The position numbers and the translations under genes are program-made. A stretch of 64,000 nt of DNA, taken from assembly GCA_964304625.1 (NCBI GenBank), contig OZ199840.1:9610001-9674000 (forward strand). Reading direction: 5' to 3'. Below the pieces are notes generated by a model. It saw nothing but the letters and a program-made list of their open reading frames with translations. It made no database searches and had not been told where the DNA came from. Source of the stretch: Kudoa neothunni (lineage: Eukaryota > Cnidaria). The number at the start of each line of letters is the position of its first letter. Positions within the stretch are counted from its first letter, which is position 1. Shown here piece by piece: positions 51,555 through 63,320 of this stretch.

Positions 51555-53189
51555 TCAATGAAAATTCTTACATAAAACTGAATAATGTCGTTTACAAACG
51601 TTTTTTCCACATTTAGAACAGATCGTCTTAGTTTTTATGTCTGTTATATAGGAGCACAACCGGCATCTTCTTTTTTCACTCTTTCTATAGATTTTTGATT
51701 GTTCGATAAGCGAAGGGTCACTATTATCGTTACCGTATGCTTCAACAATTTCATCAACTAAATTTTGTAAATATTGCCGCCTAGTACGGTTTTTGTATTT
51801 TAACTTAAATTAAATATATTTTTCCAAATATACAAGCATTGAGTTATAACTAGCAATGTCACTCATATTATAGAATATTGTAAGTGGCCATCTCAGAGTT
51901 CTTCTCCTTACAATGTACAATCGAATAAGCTGACCAAGAACATCGACGCCAGCCTTAGTTTGGTTATAGTGATGTACTATTTCGGGCTTCCCATCTTCCT
52001 CAGTGTTATTGTCATTGTGTAAAGAACTGAAAAGCAAAACAGACTTATTTGGATTTTCACAGAACTTAACAAGAGTGATTTTATCATGAAAAAGAAACTG
52101 AGATCCAACTTCTTTTTTATTCTGTTGAAAGCACGTAGGTAAAAATTTACGTGACTTTCTCACAGTTCCAACTAGGGCTGTCTTACGGCCTCTTAAATAT
52201 TTTGACAGGTTTAAACTTGTGAAAAAATTGTCAGTTGTTATAGTTCTACCTTTATCTAGATAAAGGTTTGCGAGTTCTCTGACAACTCGTTCCCCTGATT
52301 TACCTCCGGACCATTTGATGATCTTCCTGTATAAACTTGGGCATTAGACAAGTAATCATTCTTAGCATCCGCCAAGACCCAAGTTTTGATGCCATATTTT
52401 CTGGGTTTACTCGGTATATAAATTTTAAAATTCACACGACCCCTTGTTGTGCAAAGCTGTTCATCCACTGTTAATTGCTCTGATGGTATGCAGTTAATTT
52501 CGGCAATTATTTATAAATAAATCCCATACAAAACTAATTGGTGAGTCTTCTCTGAGGGTCACGCTCTACGCGGTTATCGAAACGAATATTTTCAGAGATA
52601 ATTCTATATCACCGATATGATATTACTATAAAACATATAAATGTTATTTCCACATTTTTATATTTAAATTTTATTAAAGATTTATTACTTTTCGATAAAA
52701 ACGGTAAACCTTTTTCTTTATTCCATAAATCTTGTAATGAAGAGTTTCTGTTTTTCATTATTCCAAGATATAAATTAGCACCTATCCATTTCCAAACATC
52801 AGAATCGTTAAGTTTTATTTTATTGTTTCTCTTTTCCATAAATGTATATGTAGAAATTATTATTTTTGAAATAATATCATCTCCAATAAAACTTTTGAAT
52901 GAAGTCAATGGTGAAAATGTTTTTTCTCCAACTTCGCTTGGTATTCTAGATTTATAATTTGGTACAATATTGTGGTTTCTTGTTCTAACCGCCTTAGTTG
53001 GTATTTTCGTCTCCCATTTTATTAATTTGTCTCTTGAGATTGTTCAATATCAGAAATATTCTCCGAATCGCTTGAAACTGGTTCTTCTATAACGTTGTCT
53101 ATTTCTTCATCAGAAGACAGATTCTCATCCACGTTAGAATCTTCCGAGTTTTCCATAATCATTTTTATTGCATCATCAAGGGTTAACAT
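51555..53189 (-). pseudogene. piggyBac transposase (copy 3), damaged
   Basis: Reading minus from ATG 53189: an acidic N-terminus (MLTLDDAIKMIMENSEDS...SSDEEID), then two adjacent stops; SDVWKWIGANLYLGIMKN; VDEQLCTTRGRVNFKIYIPS, the Asp-bearing block; KYGIKTWVLADAKNDYLSN and NAQVYTGR; SRKFLPTCFQQNKKEVG; HHYNQTKAGVDVLGQL with the third catalytic Asp; RRRTLRWPLTIFYNMSDIAS; and a C-terminal Cys-rich domain CRLCSYI...ICSKCGKNVCKRHYS ending at 51555. All family blocks are present in order, so this copy is much younger than copies 1 and 2, but several frameshifts and stops disable it. Confidence 0.88.
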
Positions 53190-53279
53190 TCTATACAGAT
53201 TAGCAGTTACACGAGGGCGACAAAGGATAATTTGTTACTATCCTTAATAACTATGCCTAGATATTTCAACGTAAAATAC

Positions 53280-53446
53280 TGTTGGGGCTGACAGTTAGTC
53301 TTCGGCGTCAAAGATATAATGACACACATTATCTTGGTCGGTATCTATGTGTATTAATATACAGTTGGCGCTAACTATATAAACACCCTTATATTAGCCT
53401 CTATATTATTATTGTTATATTTGAACGATGGTTCCTTGCCCTAACA
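53280..53446 (+). repeat. 5' LTR (167 bp)
   Basis: Pairs with 57209-57375. Carries a TATATAAACA box-like motif and the start region of the coding frame. Confidence 0.95.
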
Positions 53447-56400
53447 TTGGCGCAGTGAGCTGCTTGGACTCTTTTGATGGAAATGATGTGGATTCATGGT
53501 TATTAAAGTTCGATTTGATTCTGCTCCACAAAAATATTCCGGAGGATAGACATACGTTGGAATTATTGGTCTCGTTGTCTTCAAATGTGTTCATTGTCGT
53601 TCAGGAAACTGGTTTTGGTTTAAATTCACCTTATGCTTCTGTGAAAGCATTCCTTAGGGCAAGATTTGGTAAGGTGAAGGACTCTTATGTTGCGCAGCGG
53701 GAGTTTTCCACTTGTTCCCAAGAACGTGGAAAAACTCTCGTAGAATTCGCAGAAGAGGTCCGAAGAATAGGAAGAGCTGCGTATTCATCCGTTGAATCCA
53801 ATACGCTCAACCAAATAATGAAAAACCAATTTATATTTGGTGTTTTGTCATCGGAAACAAGAAAAAATCTTCTTGTTAAAAATCCGGAAAATTTTGAGGA
53901 AGCCTTTGAACTGGAACTGGCTCAAAAACTTGAATTTGCTTCAAGAAAGGATAATGAGATGGTAGAGGAGGATAAAGCACAATCAAACATAATGGCAGTT
54001 AAGAATGATGATATTCTTCAAAAAATACTAGATCGATTAGAATCTCTGGAGAAGAAGACAAGAAAGAAGATTAAATGTTACAATTGCGGAAAAATTGGAC
54101 ACTATAAAAAGAATTGTTATAAAAATAAATCTATTAACTTTTCCGCTTCGTGTTTGTTATTCTTGCCATTAATGCTTGAAAATACACGTGTTAAATGTCT
54201 TGTGGATACTGGATCCCAATCGAGTTTGATTAGTCATGGTTTGTATAAGAGGATCAATTTGAAGCGCCTGAGGCCTGCTGCTGTAAAATTAGTTTCAGCC
54301 TGTGGTGGTAATATGCAGGTGCTCGGTATGGTTGATCTACATGTCAAATTTGATAATGAAATTTTAACGATGAGCTTTTTGGTAATTGAAGAACTTGTTT
54401 ATGATTGTATCATTGGAATGGACACCTTGAAACTATTGGATCTCACACTATCATTTGGAAAATACTCGCTGAAAGTATCAAATGATAACCATGATAAAGT
54501 CGAAAAGATTACACTATTAAATGTTGAACAACGTGATTCAAATATTATTTACCATGAAATTGATACTGACAGCCACAAACCTATTAAAGATTTCAGGAGG
54601 CGTATTCCGTTCCATCGCAGAGAAATAATGAATAATCTCATAAACGATATGATTGAGAATGATGTGATCGAAAAGTCTTCATCTGAGTGGGCATTTAATG
54701 CTGTTGTCGTGCCTAAGAAAAATGGAAGCTTTCGTCTATGTGTGGACTATAGAAAATTAAATTCTATCACTACGAAAGATTCTTTTCCTTTACCTCGAAT
54801 AGATGATATTTTGGATATGCTGGGGAACGTTAAGTATTTCTCTGTGCTGGATTTGAAAGATGGCTACCATAATGTTGAAATATCTATTAAAGATAGAGAA
54901 AAGACGGCATTCTATGGTGTGGATGGAATTTACCATTTTAAAAAAATGACATTTGGACTTTGTAACGCTCCTGCAACCTTCCAGAGGCTAATGAATACAG
55001 CTTTACAAAAGTTTATTGGAACCTGTTGTTTAGTTTACTTGGATGATGTGATTGTATATGGTAATGATTTGGAAAATCATAAAAAAGATGTTTCCAATAT
55101 AATGAGAACGTTAGAAAACTACAAGCTCAGAATAAATTATGATAAATCAACCTTATACAATGAAGAAGTCAAATTTCTGGGGCATATAATTAGTTCAAAA
55201 GGAATCACGCCTGACCCTGATAAAACTAATGTGATAGAAAATTGGCCTATACCAAAGAATGTAAAGGAATTGCAACAGTTTTTAGGATTGGCTAATTACT
55301 ACAGAAAGTTTGTTCAAAATTTTTCGAAAATATCAACTCCATTGTACAACCTCCTAAAATTGGAATCGGAATGGAATTGGTCTCAGGATTGTACCGCAAG
55401 TTTTGAAGAATTGAAAAAAGCCATTGTAAAGTCGGTATTGTTAAGTTTTCCTGATTGGAACGCTCCTTTCATTCTTGATACTGACGCGAGCAATGTATCT
55501 GTTGGAGGTATTTTGTCACAACTGATAGATGGAGAAGAGAAAGTCATTGCTTTTGGTAGCCGAAGTTTATCTAATCGAGAGAAAAATTATAGTACCACCA
55601 GAAAGGAATTATTGGCTCTGGTTCACTTTGTGAAATATTTTAAAGCCTATTTATTAGGTAAAAAATTCTTGGTCCGGACTGATCATAATGCACTAAAGTG
55701 GCTGCTCTCCTTCAAGAACCCCGAAGGACAAGTAGCCCGTTGGTTAGAGCAGTTAGCAGAGTTCGATCTAGATATTGTCCATCGGCCGGGAAAAATCCAC
55801 ACAAATGCTGATTCCTTATCACGAGTTCCTACCGAAACAAAAGTGAATGTTGCGACAAAAATATGTGGTCTTGATAATAATACAATAAAATCTGAGCAAA
55901 GGAACGATTCTGTAATAAGAAAAGTCATTAGTTGGATTGAATTAAATTCTCTTCCAAATAAAGTTCCAAAAGAAGAATGTAATGAAGTAAAAATATTGTG
56001 GATGCTGCGTGATAGTCTGAAACTTGTTAATGGAGTTCTCTTCAGAGCTTATGTGGATGAGCACACAAAAACGGAAACCTTAAGATTGGTCGTCCCAGAT
56101 GGTCTTAAAAAGGTCATACTTCAATCTTCTCACGACGATATTACGGCTGGTCATCTTGGGCATAATAAGATGTCTGAAAAAGTTAGATCCAAATTCTTTT
56201 GGCCGTTACAGAGAAGAGATGTTCGTAAGTGGTGCGAATCTTGTGAAGAGTGCTCTAAGCGGAATCGATCTACGAAAAAGTTTATCGCAAAGCTTGATAC
56301 AGAAATTTACTCTTTTCCAATGGAAAGAGTCGCGATTGATATAGTTGGTCCTTTAAAAACTACAGTCTGTGGAAATCGCTTCATATGTGTGATACAGGAT

Positions 56401-57094
56401 TACTTCACCAAATGGGCTGAGGCGTTTCCTATCAAGGACCAAGGAGCACAAACAATTGTGAAAAAACTGTTCAAACATGTGTTTAGTCGTTTTGGGATAC
56501 CGTCTTCAATACACAGTGATCAAGGCACTAATTTTGAGTCTATGCTGTTCATGGAAATGTGCAAAATTATGGGAATTAAGAAGACTAGAACTTGTGCTTA
56601 TAATCCAAAATCGGATGGGATGGTGGAGCGGTTAAATCGAACAATCATTGATATGTTGAGCAAGGTGTCTTCCGAAAGTCAAAGTTGGGACGATCAAGTT
56701 CCTTTTGTAATGATGGCATACAGAGGAGCAATACATTCAGCATCCAAATTTTCGCCAAATTTTTCTTATGTTAGGAAGAGAAATAAAATCACCCCTAGAT
56801 GTTACTCTAAATACTGATCAAATTTTATTCTGTGAAGAAGATTATGTCCGTGGTTTGGTGAAAGATATGCAATTAGCTCGGAGAGTAGCAAAAGAGAATA
56901 TGGAATTAGGCTTGGACAAAACAAAATCAAGATATAACAAGCGTGTTTATGGATCTCCTTACAACGTCGGCGATAAAGTGTGGGTGTATATTCCAATTAG
57001 AAAGCATAAATTAGATCCGTATTATGATGGACCATACACGGTCAAGCAGCGAATTTCAGACTCTGTCTATAGACTGACTGGATTTGAACGGTAA
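53428..57094 (+). other. gag-pol coding region of the Ty3/gypsy element (fossil)
   Basis: The open frame begins within the last bases of the 5' LTR and fuses gag and pol without a separate frame. Visible parts by residue: gag-like region 1-200, CCHC knuckle near 216 (CYNCGKIGHYKKNC), protease near 258 (LVDTGSQSSL), reverse transcriptase with YLDD near 536, RNase H with DTDAS, and integrase with an HHCC finger followed by a D,D,E core. No single-step function is asserted for this copy; treat as a recent fossil. Confidence 0.85.
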
Positions 57095-57208
57095 AGTTTT
57101 GGTAACTAACTTCGATAAAATGAAGCCTTATGTGGATCGCAGCAATGTGTTGGAAAACGGAACGTTGTTTGAAAGCTCTTGTGGTGAAACTGTTGAAAGG
57201 GGGAATAG

Positions 57209-57375
57209 TGTTGGGGCTGACAGTTAGTCTTCGGCGTCAAAGATATAATGACACACATTATCTTGGTCGGTACCTATGTGTATTAATATACAGTTGGCGC
57301 TAACTATATAAACACCCTTATATTAGCCTCTATATTATTATTGTTATATTTGAACGATGGTTCCATGCCCTAACA
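57209..57375 (+). repeat. 3' LTR (167 bp)
   Basis: Pairs with 53280-53446. The target duplication AATAC follows at 57376-57380. Confidence 0.95.
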
Positions 57376-57666
57376 AATACTATAATTTTATTTATTATAA
57401 ATTAATGTTATAATTAAAAATCTAGAAATCATTGTAAAGTATGCAACAACTTATAATTTTTAAACATGGCTCGAAACAAACGAACAAAGGTACAATTACT
57501 TAGAGATACTTTATTTTGTTACCATCAAATCTGGATTTTCAGATTTCTCCATTAAATATATTATTGCTGTTTTATTGTTTGTATTTTTTTTTATTTCTAT
57601 AAAAGCATTAATTGTCAAGTAATTCTACTGGGTCCATTGGACCCAGAGTGTAAGTACAAATATTAA

Positions 57667-58050
57667 TAATTGCCTCTAATAGTGTAGCGTTTTGACAGTA
57701 AAAATTCATAATACTAAAAATACTTATATAACTTTAATTAGGATAAAATAAAAATGAAAAGATGCTATGAGTCCGGAGAAAGTTTCGATATTCTATATGT
57801 CTGAACAACAACTGTTTATAATGACTTATTGTGAATTTGTTTTCATAATAATGCCATGAACAAATAAAATAAACATTTAAGGACAAGAAATGTAATCACA
57901 TTCATATTCCTTCATAGTGAAATATAGAAACAAGTGTTTAACATGAGAATTATGTTATTGACTTCATCATCATATATGCGATTAGAAGAAAAATTAATTT
58001 TTTAAAGCCGCTTCAGACTAAAAAAGTTATAAAAAACACTAAAAATGGGT
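57667..58050. repeat. Long inverted repeat, right arm
   Basis: Inverted counterpart of 49390-49785. Confidence 0.8.
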
Positions 58051-58429
58051 AGCCAAACGCTCCACAATCACCATAGTACCACCTATCACCGTCTTTAAGC
58101 TATAGTTTGGATGGTTGAACTATGTCCGTGACTATTCATTACATTATGATGTTTGATTATTTTTAATTATATTTCAATATTTTTCTAAGAACGAGTCATT
58201 TTCGACTTTTATTGTGAATCATTTTTAGGGTTGAAAGGATTCAAATGAAAAATTTAATTTACGCAATAGTAAGAACATCAATTTTCTCAATTTTTTAAAT
58301 CTTATATCAAACGAAACCGTCAAAAGTAGGTTTTTGGTTTCATATATTATTGTGTCTTTCGTTATCGAGATTAAATGATCAAACGATTTGCTAAAATATA
58401 ACAAATTACGCATGATCGAGAGTTTACTG

Positions 58430-59415
58430 TAAATCAAAGCAAGTGTAAGATGATACATAGGCATTGGTCGGCATTAATATTCAATAATTGTAAAATATTA
58501 GTCCTTCTTTTCAAAGGTTTTTTCTTTATGTAGCATGTGAAATATGCAAGTGTTATCTCCTTGAAAATCACAATTCCATACTTTTCATACTTTTCATAAA
58601 TTTCATAAAATCTTAATTTTGAATAATAATAAAATATACTTTTTGGGTTTCGGTTTCATTTTCAATAGAAAATTTATATACTATCATTGAGAGTAGAATC
58701 CAGCCAATCATTTTTATTACTATTGCAAAAATTTACGATCGATGAAGATTAGAAACTAACTAATATGTTTACATTGATTTGCGATGTAGTATTAACACTA
58801 AAATTAATAAATTTTACTTTTTTCGTTAAATAAGAATCTTTGATTTGGATATCTTGGAAAAATCCGGCCTAATTGGCCAGAATCACATAAACTTTTCGTT
58901 CACATGAACGAATACTTTAAAACTATTAAAATCATAACTTTTAATTATTTTCATACATTGAAACAAAATATTGTTTATTTTGATATTTATTTATTTATTC
59001 CTAAAGATGCCATGGCTCTAATTATGACTAAAAAATCTTGTTAATTAATTTAAAGTTCGTTTCTTGAAGAATCCACTCGATCAAATACTAAGCCACTTAA
59101 CTAATAAACTTATTTATCACGTTGGGAATATTACCTATTAATAGTCAACTTTAAATTCTATCTATTTTTAAACCCTTTTCTGAAGAAAAGTAAAAATTAT
59201 AAATAAATTAATGTTTTCTTATCAATATGAAATCCACTTTATTTCAGTAGTTAAGATTAAGCCACCCATCTGCAATGATTTTTGTTTATTTTATAAAATC
59301 AATAGATAATTGAGAAAGAATTGGATTATTTATTTATAATATTGCACAACAATAGAATCTTCTGGGGTATAATTCGAAAACTTTACTAACAAAATCTTTT
59401 ATTAACTTTGTAAGT
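58430..59415. other. Intergenic AT-rich DNA
   Basis: No gene or repeat boundary recognised. Confidence 0.4.
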
Positions 59416-59661
59416 CAGTGGTTTTCAACATTTTGGAATCGCAAACCCTCTTACAAGCTCAAATTGCCTTGCGGATCCTCATATACATAAATAAAACGTA
59501 AAGTTTAAAAAAAATTCTTACGCATTTATTCATAAAAATATTCTTAAAAATTATTCGACTTCGCCATGGACATAGGCAACATGTGTTTGTAAATAGATAC
59601 ATACTGTTAGTTTCAATTATACTGTGCTGTGGATCATCTACTTAAAAGTTTAAACCCACTG
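59416..59661. mobile_element. hAT-type MITE, about 246 bp
   Basis: Left end CAGTGGTTTTCAACATTTTG and inverted right end CAGTGGGTTTAAACTTTTAA. CAGTGGTTxTCAAC is a typical hAT tip. The flanking 8-mers TTGTAAGT and CATTAAGT agree at only five or six positions, so this is an old copy. Confidence 0.55.
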
Positions 59662-59896
59662 CATTAAGTTTTTGAGATACGATCACCCTTCAACTAATTT
59701 TGGCAGCACAACAATTCGGAGTGTTATTCTTGACAAATGTCCTCAACAAATTATTTCGAGCTATTGTAAAAAAATGAAAAATATCCTATGGAAGAAATTT
59801 TGAGAATAACAACAATCAGGACTTGAATTAATCTTTTTGAATAGGGAGATGGATCGGCCCCTTGTAATCCCCTTAGGGATGAGAAAATTGTACGTA

Positions 59897-61269
59897 CCAG
59901 AGTGACACAACGTCCAATAAAATTCGTCAGTGTCCGACCTTAAATACTCCATATAGAGACATCTGAAAATGGACCATGCAGTTAAAAAACTTTAGTACGT
60001 TTAATTTGGTTCAACAACTATTATAATGGGCTAAAATAAGGTATAAGCCTTGTGCCGTACTCAAGCTATTCTAATGATTTAACAGAGTTATAATCTATGA
60101 GAAAAACTAACTTCTCAAAATGACATGACTAGGCGATTACGGATCTTTTGCAACGTTAATCCAGCTCTTTAGGTATGTCTTTTACATTCTGTAGAAAGCA
60201 CTGGGATAGAATTAACTGACCTTACAAGATGTTTGTGGCTAGAATGAGCCCAACAAATTAGAGGATCGTCATACTTTTTAAACATATTCGTTTAAATCAT
60301 TTCGTACTCCTTCCCTATACGTGTGATGTTCGATGATAGCAAAAAAGTATCAATAGTATCTAAGATTCTTCTTTTTTAACACAGGTTAGGTTGACTTAGA
60401 ATAGAATTAGAGAAAGCATTATTAACTTGTACATTTAAAGGTTTAATTTTGAAAAAATCTAAAACTGTCGAAAATATATTTATAACTGCGTTTTTAACTT
60501 CATCATTATGTACAATCCACTTTAAATATTCAAACTTTTTATAATTAGGATGAAAGGCAGGGCAATTACATGTGCCTTTGTTTATTTAGAAGCGAATTTG
60601 CGCTATAAATCCACTAAAAATATTAATGAGAACTCATTTATTCCGATCGGCAAGAATGCGCCAAACAAATCATTTCAATATATCTTGGCATAGCTATCCT
60701 TTTACTCCATGCCTCGAAAGCATCAATATTTTGATCAAGTGATCCATATTTCACTCCCAGATAAAATATTTCTTTTAATCAAGTTGATCTGCAGTCGTCA
60801 CTTCCAACTGGTTCTCGCGATTAATGCTATTTTTAATTTTAGGCTTTGTAACCTGTTCAACACTCATCAGTCTGTTTAAATTGGACATTTATGGAATTTT
60901 AAAATATTTATACCAATTTAGAATTCTTCAGAGTTTCTAAGGACGAAATTTTGATAGCATATTTAAATATAGTGTGAGATTTGTAAATGTAGTCTTTCTA
61001 TTTAATGAGTGAGATTTTTTTTCAGGGATAGAGATCGGCAGCATTTGTGTTCTCAACTAACCCAATATTCTTTTCAACAGGTAATTTCTGTAAATTTTTT
61101 AAAATTGCATTATTTTGAATAGATATCTAAATTATTGGAACACTTAAGGCTGACATTATTTCCGCGTGTCCTAACATCCGCTCGGACAAACATTAACAAT
61201 GTTTGTCCGACTAGCGTTTGTTCTAATCCAACTTAACTTTGTCGGGCATCGGACAGTGTGTCACTCTGG
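59897..61269. mobile_element. Unclassified non-autonomous DNA element with TACGTA flanks
   Basis: Left end CCAGAGTGACACA and inverted right end CCAGAGTGACACA are identical for 13 bp and similar further in (GTCC...CCCGAC). They are flanked on both sides by TACGTA (59891-59896, 61270-61275), giving an 18-19-bp perfect inverted match overall. The inside has no recognised transposase, but the right part is rich in TGTCCGA/TCGGACA motifs and contains a perfect 12-bp hairpin (61183-61209). Confidence 0.6.
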
Positions 61270-61275
61270 TACGTA

Positions 61276-62320
61276 GCTTTTCGCACAGACGCACAAAAAA
61301 TATTAAAACATTAAATTAGCTATAATTTAAATACTATCGAAAAACAGTTAATTTTTTGTTTAAAGTTGAATAAACATCCAAAATAGAATCAGATATTAAC
61401 TCTCACTTCTTTGAGCCATGATGGTAAAATAATTGCCAAGCTTTTCGAAATAAAGGAAAACCTTCTTTGATGGGTTCAATTTTTTTATGAATATAATAAT
61501 CTTCTATTTTTTTAATATTTGGAGTATGCCATTGTGCCATTTTTACTAATATGAATTAAGAAGGAAACCATTATAGACCACATTTCAGTATATTTACACG
61601 TGTCTCAATTTATCCTTCGTTTTTAACTAGCTGCCACATCTTTGTAACTACAAAAACTTATTAATTGTTTAATTTTGATAGAAAAAAGAACAAACGCTTA
61701 ATTTAATCAAGTGGTTAAAACAAAAAGATATGTACAACTGATCCTCAGATGATTTTTTATTTTTCATTTATTACCGGGTATTTCATCCAAACCCGGAGGT
61801 TATGACGATCAAATCAGGACAGCGCGAGGGGTGTTAGATTGTTAAAATTTTATGAATTCTTTGTTTTCTGACAATGAAGCACTTTTAATTTATTTTAATA
61901 ATTGCAAATTATTATCTTAAGGAAACAAAATAAGTTGTAACTTTAACTTTGGAAAACCATTTAAAATTTAAACGAATATTACCATATGACTACAACCATT
62001 AATTCGATTATTTCTGAATTATATTTTTTGTAAATTTCAAAATATGTAAACATATTATTGAAAATAGGGTTAAATTAACGAAAATTTAGTTTTGGTGAAA
62101 ATATTTAAATAATTCGACTTTGGTTTTATTAAAATCAATTTATATGGTATTTTTTCCATGTGAAGTTTTTAAATATTTTATTAAAGTTATTCTTCTTATA
62201 AAAATGAGTATTTTTAATTTTGAAATTACGTTAATAATGATGTTTAATATGGAATAATTATCGAAATACAAACGTGACACGACTTCCATGTGGTAACATT
62301 CGGCACGAGGGAGAGCTAAA
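61276..62320. other. Intergenic AT-rich DNA
   Basis: No gene recognised. Part of it probably belongs to the 5' side of the Tc1-like element, whose terminal repeats were not found. Confidence 0.4.
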
Positions 62321-63320
62321 ATGGTGGGTCGAAAAGAACACAGTAATGGTGCTAGAAATATTGCGCTCAACACGATAGTTTCCGAAGGAAGGTTGCTTGC
62401 TGAAAAAACAGAAGCACTGGAATTCCACGTTCAACTTTGAGCGATATGGTTAAAAAATATTTTGAAAAGGAGGAGCGCACAAAAGGACAAAAAGGCGGTG
62501 TAAGGAATGTAAAACTTACGGAAAGCATAAAAAATGAAACGCTACGCCTAATTAATGATGACTGCACTATCACATTGCGGTTCATTGTGGATAAATATGG
62601 GGTAATTGTGTGTGTTACCGCTGTAAGGAAGGAAATGGATTAAATCAATGGATATTACATTCAAAATGGTGAGAGGTATCCCTAATAGTAGAAACTCTCC
62701 TGATGTAAAATAGGAGCGATAACATTACGCTGATTGGAACACAAATTTATCAATCTACGTAAGATAAAACAAAATGGTATTCATCGATGAGAGCCCTTTT
62801 TCCATGCACATGTTACGCTCACACGGACGCTCGCTAATTAGTACAACTCCAAATCCTGTTGTCATGAACAGTAGAGGTCGTAATGTCACCATGATATTTG
62901 CCGTAGGCGCGATCAATGTTGTACATTGTGAGGTTGTTCAAGACAGTGTGGGTGGTAACATCTTCCGACAGATTTTGTTAAAGATTGAAGAAATACATGG
63001 AGATGGAAACTTCATTATAGTTATAGATAATGTAAGGTTTCATCATTGAAATCCCGATTTTTATGATGAATACCCATACGAAATAAAGTATTTTCCAAGG
63101 TATTCACCTTTTTTGAATCCTTGCAAAGAGATATTTTCAAAGGTAAAGAGTGGAATGAGGCGAAATAGACCCATTCAAGGAAAAAACGATTTAATTTAAC
63201 GGATGAAGCGCTCCACTGAGGAAGTTCAAGAACCTCACCTAAATAAAAGCCTTCTTCCAGCATTCGGAATCATTCCTTGGAAGATGCCATACATAAGTGA
63301 CATCGATAGAAACTAATTTA
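62321..63320 (+). pseudogene. Tc1/mariner-superfamily transposase, broken
   Basis: From ATG 62321 (MVGRKEHSNGARNIALNTIV) the helix-turn-helix region runs until one missing base near 62420 shifts the frame to GIPRSTLSDMVKKYFEKEER and KGGVRNVKL, which stops at 62643. The catalytic domain is clear at 62774-63049: MVFIDESPFSMHMLRSHGRS (first Asp), RGRNVTMIFAVGAINV, then FIIVIDNVRFHH (second Asp) with a stop directly after. It continues in another stretch as YPYEIKYFPRYSPFLNPCKE, the block holding the catalytic Glu. Spacing is that of a DD34-37E Tc1-like enzyme. At least three lesions; a relatively recent relic judging from the preserved blocks. Confidence 0.85.

Larger units (their letters stand above)
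53280..57375 (+). mobile_element. Ty3/gypsy LTR retrotransposon, young, nearly whole
   Basis: 4,096 bp with 167-bp LTRs (53280-53446 and 57209-57375; TGTTGG...TAACA) that differ at about two positions, flanked by perfect 5-bp duplications AATAC. A TGGCGC-type primer-binding-like sequence abuts the 5' LTR, and a purine tract (AAAGGGGGAATAG) abuts the 3' LTR. Parts in order: gag with a CCHC knuckle, aspartic protease, reverse transcriptase, RNase H and integrase, which is the Ty3/gypsy order; there is no envelope gene. It looks nearly whole, with about one break in the coding region. LTR similarity suggests a recent insertion, into the piggyBac copy. Confidence 0.95.
51287..57662 (-). mobile_element. 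piggyBac element (copy 3), split by an LTR retrotransposon
   Basis: The left boundary is TTAA at 51283-51286 followed by CACTCGTACGTACG and, about 45 bp inward, the palindrome CTGGGTCCAATGGACCTAG. Near the right boundary is a matching palindrome CTGGGTCCATTGGACCCAG (about 57629-57647), with TTAA at 57663-57666. Removing the 4,101-bp LTR insertion leaves about 2.3 kb, the usual size for piggyBac. The tips themselves match only weakly, so the right end is approximate. The transposase is on the minus strand. Confidence 0.7.
49140..58429. mobile_element. Element with long inverted repeats, interrupted by nested insertions
   Basis: Left tip (TA)TAGTAAACTCTCGAT at 49138 and inverted right tip CAGTAAACTCTCGAT(..)(TA) at 58415-58431. 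Inner arms are inverted repeats of about 390 bp: 49390-49785 against 57667-58050, at roughly 80-90% identity by eye. The arm ends exactly at the TTAA of the piggyBac insertion on the right side. TA flanks and the tip suggest a Tc1/pogo-superfamily origin, but no transposase was recognised in the remaining 1.5 kb (49790-51283). Alternatively these are two independent, oppositely oriented copies. Confidence 0.5.
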
